A DNA stretch of 64,000 nt. Origin: Ligustrum vulgare. Lineage: Eukaryota; Streptophyta; Magnoliopsida; Lamiales; Oleaceae. Where the stretch lies: the NCBI GenBank assembly GCA_963555705.1, contig OY743173.1, positions 1,839,501-1,903,500 of the forward strand. Direction: 5' to 3'. Positions 12,043-23,379 of this stretch are shown in pieces. Each line of letters begins with the position of its first letter. The first letter of the stretch is position 1. The notes under the pieces are model-generated. The model was not told the origin of the DNA. It searched no databases and saw nothing but the letters and a program-made list of their open reading frames with translations. The position numbers were made by a program, and so were the translations under genes.

Positions 12043-13707
12043 ATTTTTGAGCTATCAACTAAATCTAGTAGAAATGAATAGGTGTGATTCGCTCCCTAAC
12101 TAATATTGATGCCACTGACAAATCCAACACAAGTCCAAGACCTAGTTGGTGAGTGTGAATGACTAAAAAATAAGCTATGTGTTGACAATGAACAAATATA
12201 AGTATAGGAAATTAAAGAGACACGAGATATACATGGTTCGATATTGTGCCTGCATTCACGGGACGACGACACGCACTTCCTTTTATTGAAAAAAAATCTA
12301 AAAAAGTACAATATATTTTCTCTATCTCTCAATACAAAGACCAACCAAGATACCTCAATAGACAAATTAAAGGAATAACATCAATTCACGCGCAGCGAAA
12401 CACATCCATGCATGCTTAAGTATTGCTAAATTTAATTAAAATAAAAAATCATATATATTTTAACAGTGAACACATAGATGCATATCAATACATATATTTC
12501 AACGGAGCATCACAACAAATAAAAGATCTAGACTTTAAATATTCTAGGAAAGTGGGGAAAAAGTGGATCCTAGTTCAAACTACTTGGATTCGCTTAATTC
12601 ATAACTAATTGCATAACGGCTTACAATTCAAAATTATAACATTTAGTTTTAAGTAACTTCATGAGAAATATTTTTCCTTAATTTTAAGTAAAATATTATT
12701 TAAAATCTATGAATACCTATATATATCAGTATATAACTTGTTTCATTCCAACTTTTACCAATAAGATAATTGGCTCAATTAATTAGAAATTGGAATTTTT
12801 TAGTTTAGGCTACCATGCTATAAAAATCAACACCAAATAGAAGATATAAACATGCACATGACTACCATTCTTTGATTGAAGCTGAAAATTCTAAATGGCA
12901 GTTCAGTTAAATGTGCATATTTAATCAAGGCAACATGCAAAAGGTCGTACTTCTTGTACAATTATGATACAACATCAGTTAGATTTGAAAATACCAGTGG
13001 CAAAGTTCCCTGATGATATTTATGTCAACATTCACGGTTCTCTTTTAAAGGGTCCGTGAAAACGTGTTTCAATACTGCATTTTTGTTTCGAAAGAGCCCT
13101 TGAAACTTGTTTAATATACGTCGTTTTATTCATTTGGGATCGTTGTTTTGTGGGGGGAAAATGGGCATTCTACCAAGCCCCTATTTGTAGAAATGAAAAT
13201 CAGATTTTTGTTAAATTTTGATTTTAAAAAAATGATAAAATGTAATCGAAAAACTGTGGATCCCGTCAAATATATGATTTAAATTCATTTTCTGATGCTA
13301 AAGACTGAAGTCTTGTTTGCCGTCATAAACATCTAACTATAGAGATAAATTTACAATAAGAATCACAAGAATTCAGAAAAATTTACCTACTCAACTGTGG
13401 TTCAAGAACTTTTTTATCTCTAGCTAATTTGATCTTTTAAATATTCAATAAGTTCTGCTCCTTTCTAGATGTTATATAATTTTTAATCGTGTTGGAATCT
13501 ACTCAAAATTAATTCCTAGTAATTCTAGAAATTTCATTTTTTGTTAGTTAATATCTGATGGGCATTGTTATTGCTTTAAATTATACAACCAAACCTTTGT
13601 TAAAATACTTCAAATTCGGAATAAGAACAAGTGATAACCAAACATCAAACAAAGAACACCTAGAAAGATATATGTCCAAGAAAGTAGTAACTAAGTGGAA
13701 TTCCAAC
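12043..13707. other. Host sequence, no gene recognised
   Basis: AT-rich DNA flanking the CACTA element and leading into the acetyl-CoA carboxylase fragment. Both strands were read for further carboxylase exons; none was found. The reading frames here (for example 12423-12608) have no recognisable content. Confidence 0.5.
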
Positions 13708-13999
13708 CTCATAGTAGTTTGTGTGGTTGAGTGCAGAAAAACGGATTAGTTGATTTCGGTATGCAGTGGGGTTAGGATACACCAGCTGCTCCATGAGACA
13801 TAGTATCAACTGATTTTTACTCCTAATGCCCTGGAAAATTTCTTGTCACAATTTAAAAAAAAAATGCCATAGCAGTAAACATAAAACCAAATCGGGTGTC
13901 ATGTGACTAATTTTGTTATACCTGATGGGAAAGCACAATGTCAACAACCTTGGAGAGATCTTTCTTGTAATGAAGTCTTAAGCGTTCAATTACATCTGC
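13708..13999 (-). pseudogene. ACC1: Acetyl-CoA carboxylase gene fragment (two exons)
   Basis: Two exons with consistent splice signals lie on the minus strand. The first (13922-13999, 78 bp) has acceptor TTTTTCAG and donor CAG|GTATAAC and encodes 26 residues beginning ADVIERLRLHYKKDLSKVVD. The second (13708-13830, 123 bp) has acceptor TTTTCCAG and ends GAG|GTTGG, encoding 41 residues including MEQLVYPNPTAYR and IRFSALNHTNY. These match the central region of plant homomeric (eukaryote-type) acetyl-CoA carboxylase, which makes malonyl-CoA for fatty-acid elongation in the cytosol. Both exons are open and in phase. The following LALKASQ-type exon and all upstream exons are missing, and a gypsy LTR begins 221 bp upstream at 14221. 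It is an isolated remnant of a roughly 2,250-residue protein. Confidence 0.85.
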
Positions 14000-14220
14000 C
14001 TGAAAAAGAGAGAAACATTGTGACTACATTACTTTATATTACACATATTAGCGAAATTTGCACTATTTTATTCACTGGTGCCTTCAGCATGTTATTTCTT
14101 TATGATTCTGCTTCCAGATATGACAATTTAATAGGCAGGAATACAGAAATTAATGGGCATATGAGGTAACTGTACATTTTTGAAGCCATAAAGATACATC
14201 ACAGATTTCTATAGTATTTT

Positions 14221-17214
14221 TGTAGCGCCCCGAGTTCTAAATACCCGGTTCACCACGTCATCGTCTGATCTAACGTTTCAAATAATATTTTTGCGGAAGA
14301 AATATCTGAAATTCATTTTTTGCAACATTAAATAAATTGTAATGGTCGATAAAATTGAAAACATTTATGAAACAATTCGAAATAATAAATCGAGCCATTA
14401 ATATTGTAAAGCAATTGACAATGTCATAATTTCTCAAACAACTGAAATTCTCAAAATTATCCAATGATTGGAAATACGGAAATCATTAAAATAAGGTTTT
14501 CAACCATTTAACGTCTATTGCCACAATTATCCATCACTTGCCACCCTCTCCGAGATCTGCAAATGTTGTTAAAATAGACATGAGCATTTCATAGAAATAC
14601 TCAGTAGACTCATCGCCAATTAATTAATCTACAATATAATTGAACACATAAATGCAGGCTCTTTAGAAAACAGGGTGTTGGTAGTCTCTTCTTGTGCATT
14701 AAAGCACAGGGCTTCTTTTGAAAAATCATAGGCTCTTTAGAAAACCGGGTGTTGGTAGGCTCGTCTTGTGCACATAAGGCACGTATGTTATGCATAACAT
14801 CATCATTTCTCGTAGCGGATTGAGCTCCCTCAAGGGGCCTTTTCCCAATCTTGCCCGCATACTCATATCATACTCATATCATCATTATTCCTGACGAGGG
14901 AATATAGACTCATTTTCATAAAAATGACTTTTCACAAGTCACATAACATACACATTCACATGCAATCATAATTTAAATCAATTAATAGGGGGGAGTCTAC
15001 CTTAAACTTGACGAGTGCAAAGTTGAGCGGGAAACGACTTCAATTCTTTAATTCTTCGTACGCTTCGTCTAGCCAATTAGAAGATTAAGTAGAATTAGTC
15101 TTTTGAAATTTATAGTTTAAAAATGATTACTTAAAATTGAAGGATTGAAATTGCTGATTTTGAAAGTTCGGGGACTAAAACGAATACTTTGAAAGTTGAG
15201 GGACTAAAATGAATACTTTGGAAGTTGAGGGACTAAAATAAATATTTTGAAAGTTGAGGGACTAAAATGAATAATTTGAAAGTTAAGGGACTAAAATAAA
15301 TATTTTGAAAGTTGAGGGACTAAAATGAATAATTTTCAAAAGTTGGGTCGAAGCTCGAGATGAATATTAAATTGTAGGGCTTGAAATAAGTGATTTTGAA
15401 AATGAAAGGCTTATTAAAATCATTTGGAACTTAATGGGCTGAAATGGTAGGTTTTAAAATCTATAGGGATTGATTTAAATCATTTTGCAACATTGGGGAC
15501 CAAAGTGCAATTTTCGAAAATTAAAACCTATATTTTTCTCTTTCGTCTCCAGAAGCAGAGACAGCGAGGGAGAAGGGCGAGAGGAGCGGGGGGAGTTCTC
15601 CTCTCTCGGTGGCGCGTTGTCGGCGCCATCTCAGGCGCAACGCCGGTGCAGTGAGCGGCAAGCGGCGAGAGCGCGAAAGGCTAGGTTCTGTGGTTGTTTG
15701 GGCGCGAGACCGAGGCTGGAACTAGGCTCGAAATCGCGATTTTCCGGCGAATAGGTCGGCGGTAGAGGTAAGTTTCTGGGTTTATTTGATTCTTGGGTTT
15801 TTGATTTGGTTTTGGTTGGGATTGGGCAGTGATGATGATGGGTGTGTGTGGTGGTGTCGCGGCGGGATTGTGGCGGTGGTGGAGCGTTTTGTGGAGGTGG
15901 TGGTGACTGTGGTGCTTGGTTGCAGGCGGTGGTTTGGTGGTGAGTGGTGATGGTGATGATGATGATGATGATGATTGGTGTTTGGGTTTGATTTTCGACT
16001 GAGAGGGCAGTGGGCGAAAGTGGTTGTGGTTTTGGGTGGTGGTTCTTGGTCGAGCTGGTTGACTGGAGATGGAGGTGGTGATGAAGATGATGATTCAGCT
16101 GGGGCATGGAGATGGGCTGGTTGTAGGGGCTGATCAGTGGCTGCGTTGGGGGCCGGTTTGGGCGCGGCAAGCGGCGAGAGCGCGAAAGGCTAGGTTCTGT
16201 GGTTGTTTGGGCGCAAGACCGAGGCTGGAACTAGGCTCGAAATCGCGATTTTCTGGCGAATAGGTCGGCGGTAGAGGTAAGTTTCTGGGTTTATTTGATT
16301 CTTGGGTTTTTGATTTGGTTTTGGTTGGGATTGGGCAGTGATGATGATGGGTGTGTGTGGTGGTGTCGCGGCGGGATTGTGGCGGTGGTGGAGCGTTTTG
16401 TGGAGGTGGTGGTGACTGTGGTGCTTGGTTGCAGGCGGTGGTTTGGTGGTGAGTGGTGATGGTGATGGTGATGATGATGATGATGATGATTGGTGTTTGG
16501 GTTTGATTTTCGGTTGAGAGGGCAGTGGGCGAAAGTGGTTGTGGTTTTGGGTGGTGGTTCTTGGTTGAGCTGGTTGACTGGAGATGGAGGTGGTGATGAA
16601 GATGATGATTCAGCTGGGGCATGGAGATGGGCTGGTTGCAGGGGCTGATCAGTGGCTGCGTTGGGGGCCGGTTTGGGCGATGCTTGGTGATGAAGGAGGT
16701 GGCTGCTCCATGGTGAAGATAGTGGTGCTGGCTGCATTGGAGTTGAAAGGGAAGGAGAGGTTGGTGAAGGTGCAGGTGCTGAAATGGGTTGTGGAGTGTG
16801 GGTGGTGTGAATAATGAAGTGGGTTGGTGATGTAGAGTGTGAGAATAGATAGGGTATGGGATTGATGGGATAGATGGGAGTGGGTAGTGTGTGAAAATCA
16901 AGACAAGCATGCACGAGAGTCGAGGCAAAATCGTACGCGAATTGAACTGGGTCGGAAGAATGAAACTGATAAAATGAGATTGACGAAATCTGGAATTTAA
17001 ATGATTTTGAAAATAATAATTTAAATAAATAATTAAAATAATAAAATTTTGGAAATTCGGAATTTAATTTAAAATTGAATTAACTCGATATTTCTCGACT
17101 TGGCTAGACGAACGCGTCGTGAAGTTAACTTAGAAATGGGCGAGATCGCAGCGACACGGTTTTCAAAATTTTAAAATAATTATTTAATCGCGTGGAAAGT
17201 TCTTGGTCGCTACA
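14221..17214 (-). mobile_element. Ty3/gypsy (chromovirus-type) 3' LTR, minus strand
   Basis: Starts TGTAGCGCCCCGAG and ends TTGGTCGCTACA on the plus strand, giving TGTAGCG..CGCTACA termini. Orientation is set by the adjoining minus-strand pol remnant and by the G-rich polypurine tract AAGGGGGTAAGG just outside 17214. At 2,994 bp it is longer than its relative at 20377-22781 (2,405 bp), largely because of a tandem duplication at 15655-16679. The left flank is ATTTT (14216-14220); the other side is truncated, so no target duplication can be seen. The His/Pro-rich frames across it are translations of GGTGAT-type repeats and are not genes. Confidence 0.85.
15655..16679. repeat. ~510-bp tandem duplication inside the LTR
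   Basis: Two adjacent, nearly identical copies (about 15655-16163 and 16164-16679), both running from GGCAAGCGGCGAGAG to GGCCGGTTTGGGCG. The main difference is one extra GATGGT unit in the second copy's GAT microsatellite plus a few substitutions. High identity means the duplication is recent relative to the decay of the element. Confidence 0.9.
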
Positions 17215-17935
17215 ACCTTACCCCCTTAAAATAATTTCGTCCTCGAAATTAAACTTACTTGATCTATTCTTCTGGATACTTGGCTAGGATTTCATCTTCA
17301 TTTCCTCAAGTAGCCTCATCATTATTGTGTCTACCCCACTGGACTTTGACTAAAGGAATCTCTTTGTTTCTTAAGACATGGACTTTTCTCTCTACTATGC
17401 ACATAGGTGCATCTTCATAAGTCAAATCTTTCTGAACTGCAAGAGACTGATAATTCACCACATGACTATGATCATGAACATACTTTCTTAATGGAGAAAC
17501 ATGAAAAACATTGTGAACAACTGCAAGTTCTAGTGGCAAAGCCAACAATAAGCCACATTAACCACTTCTCTAATATTTCAATTGGTCCGATGAAACAAGA
17601 CCTTAATTTCCTTTCTTGCCGAAACAAAAAGTACCTTTCATAGGAATTACTTTCAAGAACACTCTCTCTAATCTCAAACATTAAGTTTTTTCTTTGATCG
17701 GCATAACTTTTCTGTCTGTCTTGGGCAGCTTTAATCCGTAATCTGATCTTCTCGATAGCCTACACTGTTTCTCAATTAATTCTAAACTCAATAATTTCCT
17801 CTCACCAACTTCATCCCACTAGATTGGCGATCGACATCTTCACTCATACAGTGCTTCGTATGGTGACATATCAATGGTAGCCCGAAAAACTGTCATTGTA
17901 GGCAAATTCCACGAATGGTAGATGAATCTTTCTTG
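17215..17935 (-). pseudogene. Ty3/gypsy pol remnant (integrase C-terminus)
   Basis: Minus-strand fragments read in order: FRATIDMSPYEALYE and CRSPI..WDEVGERKLL (end of the integrase core), FLFRQERKLRSCFIGPIEI, then LALPLELAVVHNVFHVSPLR..YV..DLTYEDAPMCIVERKVHVLRN..VKVQWGRHNNDEAT. This is the usual end of chromovirus pol: integrase C-terminal GPY/F region plus the segment before a chromodomain-like tail. Several stops and frameshifts separate the pieces, and the element stops abruptly near 17935. The polypurine tract (17215-17235) abuts the LTR. It is non-functional. Confidence 0.85.
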
Positions 17936-18087
17936 TAAATATAAAAAAGTGTTGTATGAATATAATTACCCTTTCAGAAATTATTTAATTTTATTTTAGT
18001 TTACATTTATGTTCTTTTGACTAGATTGTTTCAAGTTAATACATTTTTTCTTAACAATTTTTTTTTTTTTTTTTTGGAATAATACAT

Positions 18088-18958
18088 GGGTAAATATATT
18101 AACACTACTTTTTTTGTTAATCACGTCACATTGTAATTGCAATGAAGATATCTAATTTTTCTTATTTTCACATTTACCCCGTCAAGTTCTTTTTATAATT
18201 TTTTTTTATCATCAACTCTTTATTAATTTCTACATCTTGTCTTTAATGACAATTTTCGTTCAAAGTACTTTTCACGAGGACAAAAAAACTTATTTATCTC
18301 CCATACTTTTAAATAATCAAAATATAATTAACTAATACAAAAGTTAAACAAAATATTTGCACATATTTTCAATGCAAATTGCAAAATATTTGAATAAAAA
18401 TCGTGATTAAAACAAAATATGTTAATTAATTGAATTTTATGAATTATAATGCGATTAAAAAAATTAAGGACAAAAAAGTAAAAGTAAACAAACACTGAAG
18501 ATCTTTCTTGCAATTAAGGGTAATTATATTGACACCACAACATTTGTTAACTACTTTACATTTTATTTTTAATGAATATCCCTAAACTTTTCTTATTTTT
18601 ACACTTATGCTCTTAAGTTTTTTATATAAATCTTTTATCATCAATCATCTGTTAATTTTCATATCTTTTTCATAAAGATGGTTTTTGTCCAAAATATTTC
18701 TTATGAGGGTGAGAAAAACTTATTTATCTCTCATATTTTTAAATAATCGAAGTAAATAACTAATACAAAAGTAAAAAATAAATATTTACCTCTATTTTCA
18801 ATGCACATTGCAAAATATTTGGATATAAATTATAATTTAAAACAAAATATATTAATTAATTGAAAATTAAGAATAATAATGCTTTGGAAAAAAATTAAGG
18901 ACTTAAAAGCAAAAGTGAGTAAATATTAAAAACATTTCATGTAATTAAAATGTGGTGT
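18088..18958. repeat. Diverged ~435-bp tandem duplication, AT-rich
   Basis: Copy 1 (about 18088-18520) and copy 2 (about 18522-18958) share their order of landmarks: AACACTAC/GACACCAC, CTTATTTTCACATTTA, TTATTTATCTC, AACTAATACAAAAGT, TTCAATGCA..TTGCAAAATATTTG, TTAATTAATTGAA. Flanking GTGAATATAATTACCCT pieces recur at 17945, 18975, 19030 and at 63775, so this is a dispersed repeat whose identity I do not know. Confidence 0.7.
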
Positions 18959-19710
18959 AAATATAAAAAATTGTGATGTGAATATAACTACCCTACAATT
19001 AAACTGTGGTAGATATAAAAATTATTGTGTGAATATAATTACTCATAATACATAACAACTACATTTCAAGTTAGATTTCTAAAACTAACATTAGTAATTA
19101 AATATTATATATAATATAAAAATAATTATCTTATCTTATTTTTTTATTAATTATTATTATTAATTAATTAATTGATATATTAAAGTAGGATAGTTGAATA
19201 GTGTTCCTGCCCAAAAAAACCTCCAAAAATCTCGCCCATAAAAAGGAAAAAAAAAAAAAACCAATATGCCGTATATAAAATTCACACAAGGCAAGAAGTA
19301 CCTTTACGGTACTTTTTAAAATTTTAAACAATTGGTTATTTTGGCTGAGAGCCCATTTCAATTTTTTTTTTAATTGTTTATTTTCAAATAATGTGACTAT
19401 CGACTAACATCATTTCTTTATTTTATTTTTTTTTACATTGTTTATTTTTTAAATTTTATTATTAATATTATAAATCATATTTGTAGCAGTTAGTATTAAA
19501 ATTATATTTTGATTATTATCATTTGTTATATTTAATATCACAAATCATATTTTTTGAATTATACTTATATATTATTATTTTGATTGATGTTTCTAAATCA
19601 ATATTTTTAATGTGGGTTCGGACTTTGAAATATTAAAATCTAATAGAATTAGTGGAAAAAATCCCTCCAAATAGGGACCATAACAAAAACATCTATCAAA
19701 ATATTATATA

Positions 19711-20167
19711 TCTATTATATTAATAATATTTTTCTGGAATAGAAATAATGTTTCGACTAAGTATCATATGCCTCCGTTTGGCAACATTGTTTGAATTATA
19801 AATTGGATTATTTATGATTTTGAGGTAAAAAGTAATTGTTGAAAATTGGAGAGAGAAAATGTGTGTGGTTAAAAAGTAGTTTGGGAAACTATGTAGTTTA
19901 TAAATCGATTTATAAATCAAAAAAAGTTGTTTACTGAACACAACGTAAATTATATAGTTAAAATATTATTTTTGTTTGTTGTTCTCAACATATTATTGTG
20001 ATTGGTTTATTGAACTAAAATTGAAAACCAGAAAGAGAAAATGTTATTATTCCAAGAAGGTATTATAATTTGAATTAGTTATATTGTTTGTAAAATTTTA
20101 ATAACTATTGCAATATAATATTACTTTTTATATTGAATATCGTGCATTGCACGAGTGATAGAACTAG
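19711..20167 (+). mobile_element. Small non-autonomous Helitron
   Basis: Begins TCTATTATATTAATAAT after a host A (19710) and ends with hairpin CGTGCATTGCACG, then AGTGATAGAACTAG, followed by a host T (20168). This is the Helitron 3' structure (hairpin 9-11 bases before CTAG). The 457-bp body consists largely of one MITE-like copy (19771-19944). The 3' end is clear; an alternative 5' TC at 19692 exists. Confidence 0.6.
19771..19944. repeat. MITE copy (GTTTGG..TTATAAA family)
   Basis: Same family as the cluster at 1840-3480. It starts GCCTCCGTTTGGCAAC and ends GTTGTTTACTGAACACAAC, with the middle GGAGAGAGAAAATGTGTGTG and GGTTAAAAAGTAG, and the palindrome TTTATAAATCGATTTATAAA near one end. Confidence 0.6.
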
Positions 20168-20219
20168 TTAATTATATATTAAACTAAAACTAATATTATA
20201 TTTAAATAAATAAATAAAA

Positions 20220-20376
20220 ACCTCAAATAACAAGTTGTATTCGTCCACCACAGCCCCACCCTGACCCCTACCCACTCACCCCCACCCACACCACCCACCC
20301 CCACCTCAAAAAAAAATTTCTTCTATTTTTTTCCATCTCACCCACCCTGCCCGTCCACCAACCCCACATCACCCTA
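20220..20376. repeat. C-rich start of the GTCACA/CCCACC tandem array
   Basis: CCCACCC-rich sequence continuous in type with 22782-23379 across the solo LTR inserted at 20377. Re-joining the two sides at the CCCTA target duplication gives an uninterrupted array. Confidence 0.6.
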
Positions 20377-22781
20377 TATAGTGCCCCGAGTTCTAAATAC
20401 CCAATTCACCAAGTCATTTTATGGTCTAAACTTGAAAATAATATTCTAGCGGAAAAGATAACTGAAATTCATTGTTGGCAACGTTAAATAAACTGTAATA
20501 GTCGATAAAACTTGAAAACATTTATGAAACAATTCAAAATAATAAATCGAGCCATTAACAATATAAAACATTCGGCAATGCCATAATTTCTCAAATAATT
20601 GAAAATCTCAAAAATATCCAAAGTTTAGAAATATGGATCGTTAAAATAAGATTTTCGATTATTTAATAACCATTGCCACAATCATCCATCATGTGCCACC
20701 CTCTCTGAAATCTGCAAATATTGTTAAAATAGACATAGGCATTTCGTAGAAATACTCAGAAGACTAATCGCCAATTAATTAATTCACATTATAATTGAAC
20801 ACATAAATGCAGGTTCTTTAGAAATTATAGGGTATGGGTTGCTTAAAGCACATGGCTTCTCTTTGAAAAATCATAGGCTCTCTAAAATCATAGGGTATGA
20901 GTTGCTTTTTCTTCTCGTGCACATAAGGCACATATGTTATGCATAACATCATCATTTATCTTGCAAGATATTCTCTTCTTTCTTTCTCATGCATAAAAGC
21001 ACATAAATTATGACAAGCATAATAACATAAATATTTTCGAAGAAATACATTCTCGTCTCTTTTCATAAAAATGACTTTCACATAAGTCACATAACATACA
21101 CATTCACATGCAATCATAATTTAAATCAATTAATAGGGGCGAGTCTTCCTTAATTTCAATGAGTGTAAAATCGAGCAGAAAATGATTTCAATCCTTTAAG
21201 TTTTCGTACGCCTCGTCTAGTCAATTAGAAAAATAAATTAAATTAATCTTTTGAAATTTATAGTTTAAAAATGATAAATTAAAATTTAGGGACTGAAATC
21301 GTTGATTTTGAAAGTTGGAGGACTAAAATGAATACCTTTAGACTTTGGGGACTAAAATGGAACTTTTCGAAACTTTCAGGACTCGAATAAAATGCTATTA
21401 AAATATTAGCAGAAAATAACAGATTTTCAAATTAGAGGATAGAATTTTTTAAAATATTTGAACTCATGGGCCGGAATGAAACATTTGGAACTTTGAGAAC
21501 TAAAATGTAAATTTTCAAAACTTGGGTTGAAGTTCAAAATGGATATTAAAATGTAGGGGTTGAAATAATTGATTTTTAAAATGAAAGGACTGTTTAAAAT
21601 CATTTAAAAACTAAAGGGGCTGAATGATTGACTTTTAAAACTTGTGGCTAAATAATAATTTTTGAAAACTTTTAAAAATATATATACATATAATATCTCT
21701 CTCTCTCTCTCTAAAACCGGTATAGAGAGAGAGAGTAGAGAACAGAGAGTAGAGACGGGGGGAGGAACGCCCCTTCTCCGATTTCAGACTTCCGACGACG
21801 CCGGCGGTGGCGCCATCACACTGAAGTGGCATCGATGTAGGCATGCAGTAGTCTCTGGGCGCGTTTGGGTGTGAAACAAGAGGCCAAACCGAGGCTTGAA
21901 TCGCTGTGTTTTCCAGAGATTTTTAACAGCGAACTGGGCGGCGGCCGGGGTAAGTGTTTAGGTTAAGTCTTATTCTGGGTTTGGGTTTGATTCTTGAGTT
22001 GGACAGTGGAAATGGTTAGTGGTTCGGTTTTTGTTTGCTATTGCGTGGTTGGGTTCGCCGGTTGTGGTGGTGTTGCAGGAATTGTGCTCTAGAATTGGTG
22101 GTGGTGGTGCTCAATCGTGGAGGTGGTGGTGGTTGCTTGAGCCACGGCGGTTGTTGGTGGCAGCTTTGGTGGTCGTTCTTTTGGGTGGACAGTGCTGGTT
22201 GTTGAAGATTTTGCAGAGGTGTTGGGTGGTAAAACTAGTGGTGGTTGGTGTGGTTCGAGGTGGGGCCGGTTGTGGTAACACTGCAGTGGTGGTGGCTGCT
22301 CAAAAGCTTGGCTGCTGGAAAAGGGGGTTGAAGATGGTTGTTGGAGATGGAGGAAGAGGGTGATGTGAAGAATAATGGAGTGGGTTGTGTAGTGTTTAGG
22401 AGAGTTTGATAGGTATGAGATTGATGTAGTTGGTGGAGGTATGGTTGATGTATGATATTATGGAAACCTTGACAAGCAAGAACAAAATTCGAGGAAAATA
22501 ATACGTGTGAATCAACTGAGCTGGAAGAATGAATCTGATAAAATGAGCTTAACGAAATTTGAAATTTAAAAATGATTTTGAAAAAAATAATTTGAATAAA
22601 TAAATAAAATAATATAATTTTAGAAATTCGAAATTTATTTAAAATCTAATTGGACTTGATATTTTTCAAGTCGGCTAGACGAATACGTCACGACTTTAAT
22701 TTAATAATTGGTGAGATCGCAGTGGCACGTTTTCATAATTTAAAATAATTATCCAATACGTGAAATTTCTTGGTCGCTACA
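20377..22781 (-). mobile_element. Solo LTR, Ty3/gypsy chromovirus type
   Basis: Starts TATAGTGCCCCGAG and ends TTGGTCGCTACA, collinear with the LTR at 14221-17214. It is flanked by a perfect 5-bp target duplication CCCTA (20372-20376 and 22782-22786). There is no internal sequence, so it is a solo LTR left by LTR-LTR recombination. It also shares the exon-like GC-rich block (about 21720-21950) that ends in GGGGTAAGTG on the plus strand. The Val/Gly-rich frame at 22019-22363 is a translation of GGTGGT repeats. Confidence 0.9.
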
Positions 22782-23379
22782 CCCTACCCCGCAAAGTTAC
22801 AATTGATCACATAAAATCACATTTTGGTCTCCCGTCACCCTACTCCATCCTACCCACCCTCATCCTAAAAATGATTTTCTTCTATTTTCCACCCCCACCC
22901 GTCCACCAACCCCGCAAAGTCACATTGGTCATACAAAATCACATTTCTACCCCCAACCTACCACACCACCCCCATCCAATAAAGAGTTTTTTTTTCTATT
23001 TTTTCCCACCCCTATCCCAACCACCCTCGCAAAGTCACAATTGGTCATACAAAATCACATTTCTGTCCCCTGCCGCCCTACACCCAACCTAACACGCCAC
23101 CCACACCCAATAATAAGTTTTCTTCTATTTTTTCCCACCCCCACCCCAACTACCCCGCAAAGTCACAATTGGTTATACAAAGTCACATTTCGGTCATAAT
23201 TACAAATTTAGTTACAAATTTCATCCCAACCCAACCCACCCCACCCCCCTCCTACAAGTCACAATTGTTCACAAAAAGCCACAATTACAAATTTAGTCAC
23301 AAATTTCACCCTGCCCCCATTCCATTCCATTCAACCACACCCACTCTCGCCTTCACCACACCCAAAAAGACACGATCAT
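22782..23379. repeat. Tandem array, 115-127 bp units (GTCACAATTGGTC type)
   Basis: Units start at CGCAAAGT(C/T)ACA near 22790, 22914, 23029 and 23156. Each carries AAGTCACAATTGGTCATACA, then CACATTTC, a C-rich part and TTTTCTTCTATTTTTTCCC. The array continues beyond the element inserted at 23380. Confidence 0.8.

Noticed and set aside
15631..16928. Long His/Pro-rich minus-strand frames (179-264 residues)
   Set aside because: Translations of GGTGAT/GGTGGT simple repeats inside an LTR, duplicated with it; they look long only because the repeat lacks stops.
22019..22363. Val/Gly-rich 114-residue ORF
   Set aside because: GGTGGT-repeat translation within a solo LTR.
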